Position numbers and translations under genes: made by a program. Of a DNA stretch of 64,000 nucleotides, positions 51,158 through 58,686 are shown one piece after another (the first letter of the stretch is position 1; each line of letters starts with the position of its first letter). The stretch is taken from assembly GCA_002238825.1 (NCBI GenBank), contig MPNC01000001.1:248001-312000 (forward strand), written 5' to 3'. The notes under the pieces are model-generated. The model searched no databases. It was not told the origin of the DNA and saw only the letters and a list, made by a program, of their open reading frames with translations. Source of the DNA: SAR202 cluster bacterium bin87. Lineage in GTDB: Bacteria > Chloroflexota > Dehalococcoidia > Lucifugimonadales > UBA3495.

Positions 51158-51847
51158 ATGGATGAATTCCGCAGACGACGGATCCGGTCCGGGGTGATCA
51201 CAGTGTGCGTCCTGGCGGCGATAGGGGCTGCAATTTGGATCGTGGTCAATCCCTTCCTGATCGGGCTCGGCGTCACGCACAAGGACTGGTTCGTGCATGT
51301 GACGCCCGAAAATCTGGTGGAGTACTCCCAGCAGATCGTTGTAGCTCGTTACGCAGACGAAGCGGTCTACGAAATTCCCACCCACTCGCCGGAATACAAG
51401 GTCATACAGTCGCACACGGACGTGTACCGGCGGTTCGAAGTGGTGGAGTCCTTGAAAGGCGATTTCGAACCGGGCGACAGCATTTACGTGGGGTGGAGCG
51501 CCGGGTATACCGAGGTCAACCGGGAGACTGGAAGACGACAGTTCATTCCGTGGGTGGTTGCGCCTCTCGCGCCAGGAGAAATCTATGGATTGTTCCTGAA
51601 CCTGCGGCATTCGAGATCGCGCCACCCGGACGACCCGGAGACCAGGATCTGGAAAACGCCGGACGGATTGGAGGTGGCGTCGGTGGACGATCAGGGAAGG
51701 TTCTCATTTCAGACCGACCAGTTTTACCGCAACGCTTTGAAAGACATGAGCCTCAAGCCGGTTCCCGGTTCTGGGGCTCCTTTCGAATTGACGACGCACG
51801 ATGTGAGGAAATTGGTCGCGTCGGGGTCCGGTGACTCCGATCGGTGA
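51158..51847 (+). CDS. Membrane-anchored protein of unknown function
   Basis: A 229-residue protein I do not recognise. It begins DEFRRRRIRSGVITVCVLAA, so a basic cytoplasmic tail is followed by one transmembrane helix (about residues 10-35), and the rest lies outside. The extracytoplasmic part has an ordered core: VEYSQQIVVARYADEAVYEI, YRRFEVVESLKGDFEPGDS, YVGWSAGYTEV and FIPWVVAPLAPGEIYGLFLN, reminiscent of small beta-sandwich modules, without Cys. I take the ATG at 51158 because the longer frame 5' runs back into the terminator at 51074. It is 41 bases upstream of the SRP RNA. Found between a metabolic operon and housekeeping genes. Confidence 0.6.
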   Translation: MDEFRRRRIRSGVITVCVLAAIGAAIWIVVNPFLIGLGVTHKDWFVHVTPENLVEYSQQIVVARYADEAVYEIPTHSPEYKVIQSHTDVYRRFEVVESLKGDFEPGDSIYVGWSAGYTEVNRETGRRQFIPWVVAPLAPGEIYGLFLNLRHSRSRHPDDPETRIWKTPDGLEVASVDDQGRFSFQTDQFYRNALKDMSLKPVPGSGAPFELTTHDVRKLVASGSGDSDR

Positions 51848-51870
51848 GACATCTGCGGAATTGACGCGGA

Positions 51871-51899
51871 TTGACAGGGTTTAGGGGTGGGCATACCAT
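51871..51899 (+). promoter_or_regulatory. Candidate promoter for the SRP RNA
   Basis: A perfect TTGACA (51871-51876) and TACCAT (51894-51899) with 17-base spacing. If used, the transcript starts near 51906, which excludes the putative closing helix GGGCATA/TATGCCC described under the SRP RNA. Confidence 0.4.
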
Positions 51900-52146
51900 G
51901 TTTGTAGTGGTCGTGCTACACGGGGAGCTGGCGGTGCCCTGAACCCGCAACCCGCCACAGCGGGGTGGAATTCCTCCCCTAGGCAAGGCGCAAGGGCCAA
52001 TTTCCCAGGGAATGGCGCTGAGGGCCGGGTCCCACGCGGCGCAGGCTCGTGAACTCCGCCAGGGCTTGACGGCAGCAACGGTAAGCGATGTCCCGCGGGT
52101 GCCGTGGGAGTGCCTGGCCTGAGCCAATCCCGACGATATGCCCCCA
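51889..52146 (+). ncRNA. ffs: Signal recognition particle RNA, large bacterial type
   Basis: The Alu domain reads GUGCUACACGGGGAGCUGGC then GGUGCCCUGAACCCGCAACC, closely matching Bacillus-type scRNA. The S-domain apex follows with CCAGGGCUUGACGGCAGCAA and then GUCCCGCGGGUGCCGUGGGA and GUGCCUGGCCUGAGCC. The apical tetraloop is UGAC rather than the more common GGAA, one of the accepted URRC forms. Ends are uncertain: GGGCATA (51889-51895) can pair with TATGCCC (52137-52143) as a closing helix, but a promoter candidate would start transcription near 51906. This RNA partners Ffh to target membrane and secreted proteins. Confidence 0.88.
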
Positions 52147-52230
52147 GGCTGTAGTCAAAGGGAGGTGCTCGGCCACTTTTTGATTCCCCTTTGGTCATGC
52201 GGATACGGGTGTGACCAGCGCAGTACAAGC

Positions 52231-53073
52231 ATGCCGAAATCCGCGATAGCCTCAACTCCAGTGCGACGGCGGCGCAAGTCGCTGGGCCAGCACTTCCTAA
52301 CGGACCCCACGATCGCCAACCGGATTGTAGCGGCGGCCGAACCAGATGTATCGGACACCGTGCTTGAAATCGGGCCGGGTGCTGGGGTGCTGACGCGGCG
52401 GTTGGTCGAGCGGGCGGGACGAGTCGTTGCGGTGGAATTGGATCAGCGGTTGTGCGAGGAATTGCCGGGGAGGCTGGAGTTCCCGCCGAACCTCGAGGTC
52501 AAGCGGGAAGATGGGCGAGAGGTCGATCCGGACGACTTGGTGGGTGAGGGAACGGCGTACAAGGTGGTGGCGAACCTGCCCTACTACGCGGCCGCGCCGA
52601 TCGTGCGCCGGTTCCTCGAGACGGTGAGGCCGCCGACGCTGATGGTCGTTATGGTGCAGCGGGAAGTGGCGGATGCGATGAACGCCAAACCGGGGGAGTT
52701 CACGCTGTTGTCGGTGGCCACACAGTTCTACGCGGAACCGTCGGTTGTAACGCAGGTCCCGCCCCGGAGTTTTCGACCGCCGCCCAAGGTGTCCTCGACG
52801 GTGTTGAAGCTGGCGGTGCGCGCGGAACCCGCAGCGGCGGTGGCGGATAGAGAGGCGTTCTTCGCATTGGTCCGGGCCGGGTTCAGCGCGCCGCGCAAGC
52901 AGCTGCGCAACTCGCTGATGCAGGGCACCGGAGCGGCGGCGGAGACGGTTGCCGCGTCGCTTGATGGCGCGGGTATTGATCCGCAGAGGCGACCGGCTAC
53001 GCTGGGGATTGACGAGTGGGCGGCGTTGGACGCGAGATGGCCGGCGGGAACACCGCGGTCGCGGGCGACGTAG
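52231..53073 (+). CDS. rsmA: 16S rRNA (A1518/A1519-N6) dimethyltransferase
   Basis: A 280-residue KsgA/RsmA-family methyltransferase that dimethylates the two adenines of the 3'-terminal 16S rRNA loop. It opens with RRRRKSLGQHFLTDPTIANR, the SAM site is VLEIGPGAGVLTRRLV, and the catalytic motif IV is NLPYYAAAPIVRRFL. QVPPRSFRPPPKVSSTVL and ARKQLRNSL-type helices complete the C-terminal domain. The start is the ATG at 52231; the open frame runs upstream into the SRP RNA. IspE follows 20 bases later, a common arrangement (rsmA-ispE). Confidence 0.95.
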   Translation: MPKSAIASTPVRRRRKSLGQHFLTDPTIANRIVAAAEPDVSDTVLEIGPGAGVLTRRLVERAGRVVAVELDQRLCEELPGRLEFPPNLEVKREDGREVDPDDLVGEGTAYKVVANLPYYAAAPIVRRFLETVRPPTLMVVMVQREVADAMNAKPGEFTLLSVATQFYAEPSVVTQVPPRSFRPPPKVSSTVLKLAVRAEPAAAVADREAFFALVRAGFSAPRKQLRNSLMQGTGAAAETVAASLDGAGIDPQRRPATLGIDEWAALDARWPAGTPRSRAT

Positions 53074-53093
53074 TCGCCGGGCGGTATCAAACG

Positions 53094-53984
53094 GTGGCGT
53101 GCGAGCGGCTGACACTCAAGGCCTATGCCAAGGTAAACCTGACTCTTGAGGTGCTCGGCAAGCGCGACGACGGTTACCATAACGTGGCCACGATCCTGCA
53201 GACGGTGGACCTGGCGGACACCCTGGAGATTAATCACGCCGACGAACTGGCGGTGGAGTGCGATGAACCGGGCCTGTCCGGTGATAGGAATCTCGCGTGG
53301 AAGGCGGCCGAAGCGTTGGCAGAACGGGTTGGGATTTCCCCCCGGGCGCATATACGCATAGAGAAGAAGATCCCGGCGGCTGCGGGATTGGGCGGCGGGT
53401 CGGCGGACGCGGCGGCGACGCTGGTTGGTCTGAACCGCTGGTGGGGACTGGGACGGTCGCGCGAGGAGTTGGCGGATGTGGCCGCCGGGTTGGGTTCCGA
53501 CGTACCGTTTTTGCTCACTGGAGGGACGGCCCTGGGTTCCGGCCGGGGTGATGAGATATCCCCGTTGCCGGCGCTGCCGGCGATGGATATGTTGCTGGTG
53601 GTTCCGGAGGACCGCATCGACGCGAAGACACCCACGATGTACCGCGCGCTGAAGCCGGAGGATTTTTCGGACGGGGCCCGAACGCAGGCGATTTCGCGTG
53701 GTCTGGGCAGCGGGACGTTGACATCGGCCGGTGGTTGCAACGCCTTTGAAAGGGCCGCGCGAGAAATCTTTCCAGGCCTGGCGCGCGTATGGGACAGGGT
53801 GGCGGGGGTAACACAGCACCCGCCCAGGCTGTCCGGAGCCGGGCCCGCGTTTTACTGCATGCCGTCTTCGGAAAGTGAACGTATCCGGGTGGCCGAATCC
53901 TTGCAGGGCACTGGCGCGGCGGCGTACCTTGTCCAGACGATCTCGCCGGCGGGCGGGGACGGAGCACAATCGCAAATCCAATGA
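53094..53984 (+). CDS. ispE: 4-diphosphocytidyl-2-C-methyl-D-erythritol kinase
   Basis: A 296-residue GHMP kinase of the MEP isoprenoid pathway. It phosphorylates CDP-methylerythritol. The opening LTLKAYAKVNLTLEVLGKR and DGYHNVATILQTVDL is diagnostic of IspE, the ATP loop is KKIPAAAGLGGGSADAAATL, and the C-terminal motif is LSGAGPAFYCM. I use a GTG at 53094, which gives the normal short tail before LTLKAYAK; an ATG at 53037 would overlap the rsmA end. The final 15 residues are Gly/Gln-rich and not conserved. Confidence 0.94.
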   Translation: MACERLTLKAYAKVNLTLEVLGKRDDGYHNVATILQTVDLADTLEINHADELAVECDEPGLSGDRNLAWKAAEALAERVGISPRAHIRIEKKIPAAAGLGGGSADAAATLVGLNRWWGLGRSREELADVAAGLGSDVPFLLTGGTALGSGRGDEISPLPALPAMDMLLVVPEDRIDAKTPTMYRALKPEDFSDGARTQAISRGLGSGTLTSAGGCNAFERAAREIFPGLARVWDRVAGVTQHPPRLSGAGPAFYCMPSSESERIRVAESLQGTGAAAYLVQTISPAGGDGAQSQIQ

Positions 53985-54098
53985 ATAGTGGACGAGGAAA
54001 CCGTTCGGCGTCATGGATCCATATCCGAACCGAATTTGCCGTTTGGTGAGTCAGGGTCCGAGAAGTTGTATCGTGTAAGGGTGGCATTGGGCGCGCTT

Positions 54099-54138
54099 CC
54101 CGGATCCCTGCTTTCGCAGGAATGACGGGGTTCAGGTC
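54099..54138. repeat. REP-like element encoding a VIPAKAGI-type frame
   Basis: The stretch contains CCTGC-TTTC-GCAGG within GGATCCCTGCTTTCGCAGGA and is flanked by ATGACGGG. Translated on the minus strand it yields VIPAKAGI, the mark of a palindromic repeat common in many bacterial genomes. It lies in the 206-base gap between ispE and lgt and may also act as a weak transcription brake. Confidence 0.55.
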
Positions 54139-54190
54139 GAGAGCGCAGTGTTGCTGAACAAATTGCAGGTCAGGGAGAAGACAATCGTTG

Positions 54191-55063
54191 ATGGATATTC
54201 TTGCGGTAATCAGCATACCCTTTGATCCGGACATCATTCGGACCGCCGGGTTCATACTCTCCTGGCACGGCTTTTTCACCTTCGTCGCGGTTGCGGTTGC
54301 CGTGTACCTGACCTGGCGATGGGGCCGTCGGGACGGGCTCGATGGCGACGCGATCCTTTCGGTGGCGACGTGGTGCATCATCGGCGGGATCATCGGGGCG
54401 CGCATTTTGCACGTCATCGATTTCTGGGACGACGTTTACCAATACGATCCGGCCCGCATCGTCTATTTCTGGAACGGCGGTATCGCGATATTCGGCGCGT
54501 ACCTGGGCGGGTTCGTTGGAGGAGCAGCCTACATCACGCTCCGGAACGCGCAGTGGCTGATCGGCTTCTGCAACAACCCGGGGTTGCGTTGGACCGGGAT
54601 GCACCGGGCAGTGGCCCAAATGCCTCCGGTGGCGCACCTTGCCGATGTGGCGGCGCCGGCGTTGCTGATCGCTTTGGCGATCGGGCGAATTGGCGACGTG
54701 ATCAACGGCGAGCACTGGTCGAGTTTCTCAAATCTGCCGTGGGCATGGGTGTACACCGACCCGGATAGCCTGGGCTACGGGAGGCCAGCCTCGCATCCGG
54801 CTGTGGCCTACGAGCTGATATTCTGCCTGCTGTGGGCGGGAGTGCTCTGGTGGTTGAAGGACCGAGTGAGGCCGAGGGGGATGCTGTTTGCGCTGTTCTT
54901 CGCGGGCTACTCGGCGGGACGCTTCTTCATATCGTTCGTACGCCAGGAGCAGAACACGTACATCTTCGGGTTCAACGAGGCGCAGCTGGTGGCCCTGGCG
55001 ATCATGGTTGTCACGGTGCCGCTGCTGATCTACCGGGCGCGGTTGGTGCGGCCGGAACGCTGA
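54191..55063 (+). CDS. lgt: Prolipoprotein diacylglyceryl transferase
   Basis: A 290-residue, seven-helix membrane enzyme that transfers diacylglycerol from phosphatidylglycerol to the lipobox Cys of prolipoproteins. Recognised by LSWHGFFTFVAVAVAVYLTW, GGIIGARILHVIDFW, YFWNGGIAIFGAYLGGFVGG and the signature ALAIGRIGDVINGEHW, then HPAVAYELIFCLLWAGVLWW and FISFVRQEQNTYIFGFNEAQ at the end. The conserved His-Gly and Arg/Glu of the signature are present. The ATG at 54191 follows AGGGAGA; a TTG one codon upstream is an alternative. It would process the RND adaptor at 20516. Confidence 0.94.
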   Translation: MDILAVISIPFDPDIIRTAGFILSWHGFFTFVAVAVAVYLTWRWGRRDGLDGDAILSVATWCIIGGIIGARILHVIDFWDDVYQYDPARIVYFWNGGIAIFGAYLGGFVGGAAYITLRNAQWLIGFCNNPGLRWTGMHRAVAQMPPVAHLADVAAPALLIALAIGRIGDVINGEHWSSFSNLPWAWVYTDPDSLGYGRPASHPAVAYELIFCLLWAGVLWWLKDRVRPRGMLFALFFAGYSAGRFFISFVRQEQNTYIFGFNEAQLVALAIMVVTVPLLIYRARLVRPER

Positions 55064-55112
55064 CGCATGGCGAGAGGGGCACAGGCGCCGGACGAGGGAT
55101 GACGGACTGGCG

Positions 55113-55700
55113 TTAGCGGGCGGCCTTTATCCGGGCGTAGATTGGACCGAGATCAACGGCTACGCCGGGCATGGCGTTGGAGGTGAGGGTGTCCGAAGCT
55201 GCGAAAGTTCGGACCGGGGCGAATGCGGATCCATCGCCAGAATGAATGGCTACCGTGACGGCATCGAGGTCGACGATCCAGACCTCGCGCACGCCGTTGG
55301 CGGCATAGACGGGCAACTTCTCGTTGAGGTCGCGGCGGCGGGTGGAGTCGGACAATATTTCGACCACAACATCGGGAGCGCCGATGGCAGCGGATCGGTC
55401 CAGGATGTTCCGCCGATCGATGGACACAAACAACAGGTCAGGCTGATAGGTGTTGAACTCGTCGATATGCACGTCAAAAGGCGCGGGGATAATCTCGCCG
55501 ATGCCTAACGACTCGACCTGCGTTGCCAGCTGCGTGAGCAACTGCACGAGGAAGGTCTGATGCGCGTAGCTGGCGCCGGACATTTCAACAAGTTCTCCGT
55601 TGACGAGTTGGTAGCGAGGCCCGGAGTTGGCCGGTGGAGTCATAGCCACGTAGTCGGCGTTGGTCAACATGGTGCGCCGTTTCGATTTGGGCTGCGTCAT
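55113..55700 (-). CDS. Uma2 family (DUF820) restriction-fold protein
   Basis: A 195-residue PD-(D/E)XK-fold protein of the Uma2 family. It opens MLTNADYVAMTPP and YQLVNGELVEMSGASYAHQ, has EFNTYQPDLLFVSIDRRN (the Asp of the nuclease core), APDVVVEILSDSTRRRDLNEKLPVYAANGVREVWIVD (Glu-x-Lys region spread over these residues) and ends with the conserved VW-VD strand. The family is abundant in cyanobacteria and Chloroflexota and is of uncertain function, possibly transposon-derived. It is alone here, with a start at 55700 and its own short gap of 31 bases to recJ. Confidence 0.9.
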   Translation of the reverse strand: MTQPKSKRRTMLTNADYVAMTPPANSGPRYQLVNGELVEMSGASYAHQTFLVQLLTQLATQVESLGIGEIIPAPFDVHIDEFNTYQPDLLFVSIDRRNILDRSAAIGAPDVVVEILSDSTRRRDLNEKLPVYAANGVREVWIVDLDAVTVAIHSGDGSAFAPVRTFAASDTLTSNAMPGVAVDLGPIYARIKAAR

Positions 55701-55731
55701 TAGAACCGCTCCTTCTGCCGGCTAACCCCGA

Positions 55732-57429
55732 TTATACTGCCGGGCGCAGGTCGTCGATGCGGAGGTAGGGACGACGCTCGCCGCGGTATCTGTCTGCGGC
55801 CAGTTGGAAGACGAGGTCGGCGGCCTCGTAGCCGCCCCAGTCGCCGGGATGATTCCAGGCCAGAGCGTCGATGGAACGGCCGCCGCCGCTAACCTGCAAC
55901 TTCAGGTGCTGCCCGTTGGCCCCTACGTAGCCAGCGTTGGTCACGCGCACACCGCGGGTCAGATAACGGGGCACCGGATTGTCCTTGCCGAAGGGTTCGA
56001 GGCGGGCGCACAGCTCGGCCATGGCGGGACTGAGGAGTTCGTCCAGAGTGCCCTCGGCGTGTATTTCCAGGGACGGTTCGGATCCGAAGAGCCCGATCTG
56101 AGCGTTGGCGATGCCGGTCAGGCGATTAGCAACGTCGTTGTAGTGTTCGTTGCGGACGGTGAAGCCGGCGGCGGCCTGATGCCCACCATAGCGGACCAGC
56201 AGGTCATCGCATTGGGAGATGGCGTTGATCAGGCTGAAATCGCCCGCGCTGCGTGCGCTTGCCACCAGGTGGTCCGCATCGGCACGGGCCAGGGCGATGG
56301 ACGGCCGGTTGAACAGTTCGGTCAAGCGGCCGGCGATGAGGCCGTTGATACCGGGAGTGTACGCCTCGTCGTAGGTGATGATGATCGCCGGTAACGGCGA
56401 CGATGCCGTGACCTGTTCTATGGCAATGTCACAGGATCGTGCGGTCAGGTCACGGCGGCGGCTATTGTACTGTTCCAGCTGAGTGGTGAGACGCTCGCCC
56501 TCGCGTTCGTCGGCGGTCAGGAGCAGGTTCAACGAGGTTTCGGGATGCGCCATGCGACCGGAAGAGTTGAGGCGGGGGGCGATTTGGAACGACACATGCT
56601 CGGCCCGAATGGGATGATTGGCGAGGTTAACCCGCCTGAGCAACGCTCGCAGGCCGGGCCGCGTGGTGAAGGGGAGCATTTCAAGGCCGCGCCGGACGAT
56701 GTGGCGGTTCTCGTCACGCAACGGAACGAGGTCGGCGATGGTGCCAAGGGCGGCGAGTTCCAGAAGCGTCGGGTCGTCGGGTTGGCCCAGGTAACTCAGC
56801 AATGCGGCGGAGAGCTTGTAGGCGATGCCGGCGCCGCACAGCTCCGGGAACGGGTACTGGTTGCCGGTCATCCGCGGGTTGACGATGGCCACCGCGTCGG
56901 GTAGTTGCGGCGGCGGGACGTGGTGATCGGTGATGACGACCTCAGTTCCCTTTTGCTTGGCAAGAGCCACCTCGGCCGAGTTGCTGACGCCGGAATCCAC
57001 GGTGACGATGAGGGAAGCGCCCTGGGAGACCAAGCGTTCCACGGCCAGCGGGGTCATGCCATGGCCCTCAGCCACCGGGTCCGGCAGGTAGGGAATTACT
57101 CGAGCGCCGAGGCGTTGTAGCGTCTCGCACAGTATGGCGGCGCCGGTGATGCCGTCGACATCGAAGTCTCCAAATACCGCGACGGTTTCACGGGATCGGA
57201 CAGCTGTCGCGAGCCGGGGCAGCGCAGCGTCAACGCCGGGGAGGGTATCGGCGGGATAGGGTACGTCCGGAGGATCGAGGAACCGCTCGAGCGTTGCGCC
57301 GTCGCCAATGCCGCGTGACAGGAGCAGCTGGACGGCAGGGGCGGACAGGTGGGCAGGGAGGCGGTGGCCGTCAGGCCGGGGAGGAAGCAGCCAGCGTCGG
57401 GACGGGGGAGTATGCCGCGCGGAGGTCAC
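55732..57429 (-). CDS. recJ: Single-stranded-DNA-specific exonuclease RecJ
   Basis: A 565-residue DHH-family 5'-3' exonuclease. It shows the first metal motif VAVFGDFDVDGITGAAIL, then LIVTVDSGVSNSAEVALAKQ followed by TEVVITDHHVPPPQLPDAVA (DHH motif), and IVNPRMTGNQYPFPELCGAG. The DHHA1 motif RYGGHQAAAGFTV is near residue 425. The C-terminal OB-fold (RYLTRGVRVTNAGYVGANGQ) is present. The start is a GTG at 57429 that overlaps the fabF stop as GTGA, so recJ is translationally coupled to fabF. Roles in recombination and repair are known for the family. Confidence 0.94.
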   Translation of the reverse strand: MTSARHTPPSRRWLLPPRPDGHRLPAHLSAPAVQLLLSRGIGDGATLERFLDPPDVPYPADTLPGVDAALPRLATAVRSRETVAVFGDFDVDGITGAAILCETLQRLGARVIPYLPDPVAEGHGMTPLAVERLVSQGASLIVTVDSGVSNSAEVALAKQKGTEVVITDHHVPPPQLPDAVAIVNPRMTGNQYPFPELCGAGIAYKLSAALLSYLGQPDDPTLLELAALGTIADLVPLRDENRHIVRRGLEMLPFTTRPGLRALLRRVNLANHPIRAEHVSFQIAPRLNSSGRMAHPETSLNLLLTADEREGERLTTQLEQYNSRRRDLTARSCDIAIEQVTASSPLPAIIITYDEAYTPGINGLIAGRLTELFNRPSIALARADADHLVASARSAGDFSLINAISQCDDLLVRYGGHQAAAGFTVRNEHYNDVANRLTGIANAQIGLFGSEPSLEIHAEGTLDELLSPAMAELCARLEPFGKDNPVPRYLTRGVRVTNAGYVGANGQHLKLQVSGGGRSIDALAWNHPGDWGGYEAADLVFQLAADRYRGERRPYLRIDDLRPAV

Positions 57430-58685
57430 AGACCGGGCCGGGTCAACACGATCACAGAGTTGTGACCGCCGAACCCGAAGGAATTGCTGAGCACGACGTT
57501 GATCTCGCCAGCCCGAGCGGCGTTGGGGACGTAATCGAGGTCGCACTCGTCGTCCGGATCGTCCAGATTGATGGTGGGCGGCATCAATCCCTCGGCAAGA
57601 ACCCGAGTGCACAGGGCGGCTTCCAGCGCCCCGCCCGCGCCGAGAAGGTGGCCGGTCATGCTCTTGGTGCTGCTCACCGGAATGCGATAGGCCTCGTCAC
57701 CCAGGGCCAGCTTGAGTGCCTTGGTTTCGTGCCAGTCGTTCAGAGGGGTGGAGGTGCCGTGGGCGTTGAGGTAGTCGATGTCTGAGGCATGCAGACCAGC
57801 GGAAGCCAGGGCCTCGGTAACTGCGGTGGCCGCGCTCTGGCCGGTGGGGTTGGGTTCGGTGAGATGGTGGGAATCGCTGGTGGCGGCGTAGCCTCGCAGT
57901 TCGGCGATGGCTTCCGCGCCGCGTGCGGCGGCGTGCTCAGCGCTCTCCAGGACCATGATCGCCGCGCCCTCGGCGAGGACGAAGCCGTCCCGGGTTCGGT
58001 TGAAGGGCTGGCTCGCTCCCTGCGGGTTGTCGTTCTGGCGGGAGAGGGCGCGAAGGGCGTTGAAGCCGGCAACGGAAAGTGGAGCCACGGGAGCCTCGGC
58101 GCCGCCAGCGAGGACAACCTCGGCCTTGCCGTGGCGGATGAGGTCCCACCCAACGCCAATAGCGTCGGCTCCGCTGCTGCAGGATGAGGTGATGCAATAG
58201 TTGGCGCCCATGGCGCCGGTCACCATGGAGACCTGGGCGGAACCCATGTCGGCCAGCATCATGGGGATCAGGAAGGGGGTGACGCGGCGCGGTCCCCGGT
58301 TCAGCAGGACCTGGTGCTGCTCGGTGAGGGTGGATATGCCACCGATGCCACTGCCGACTACGACGTGGACGCTGTAGCGGTCCATTTCGCGAGGGTTGAG
58401 ATCGGCCTGGGCGCAGGCTTCCTGAGCGGCCACGGCAGCGAACTGGGCGAACCGGTCCATGCGCCGGGCGTCCTTGCGTTCGAGGTAATTTTCGGGGTCG
58501 AACCCCTTGACCTCGGCGGCAAATCGAGTATCGAACGCTTCAGCGTCGAAGCCGGTGATGTAGTCGATGCCCGACTGGCCGGCGGCCACGGCGCACCAGG
58601 TGTCGGCGACGGTTAGACCCAGCGGGCTGACCATGCCTACGCCCGTTACCACCACCCTCCGGTCGGAGGCGCCGCCGGATGTCAT
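57426..58685 (-). CDS. fabF: Beta-ketoacyl-ACP synthase II
   Basis: A 419-residue condensing enzyme for fatty acid elongation. It begins RRVVVTGVGMVSPLGLTVAD. The nucleophile Cys is in ITSSCSSGADAIGVGW (about residue 169), the two active-site His are in NAHGTSTPLND and KSMTGHLLGAGGALEA, and SNSFGFGGHNSV ends the chain. The ATG is at 58685, one base after the stop of the radical SAM gene, and its stop overlaps the recJ GTG, so all three are one transcript. No other fab genes are in the window. Confidence 0.95.
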   Translation of the reverse strand: MTSGGASDRRVVVTGVGMVSPLGLTVADTWCAVAAGQSGIDYITGFDAEAFDTRFAAEVKGFDPENYLERKDARRMDRFAQFAAVAAQEACAQADLNPREMDRYSVHVVVGSGIGGISTLTEQHQVLLNRGPRRVTPFLIPMMLADMGSAQVSMVTGAMGANYCITSSCSSGADAIGVGWDLIRHGKAEVVLAGGAEAPVAPLSVAGFNALRALSRQNDNPQGASQPFNRTRDGFVLAEGAAIMVLESAEHAAARGAEAIAELRGYAATSDSHHLTEPNPTGQSAATAVTEALASAGLHASDIDYLNAHGTSTPLNDWHETKALKLALGDEAYRIPVSSTKSMTGHLLGAGGALEAALCTRVLAEGLMPPTINLDDPDDECDLDYVPNAARAGEINVVLSNSFGFGGHNSVIVLTRPGL

Positions 58686-58686
58686 G

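Noticed and set aside
52138-52230. Longer RsmA start at 52138
   Set aside because: It would begin inside the SRP RNA 3' end and adds 31 non-conserved residues.
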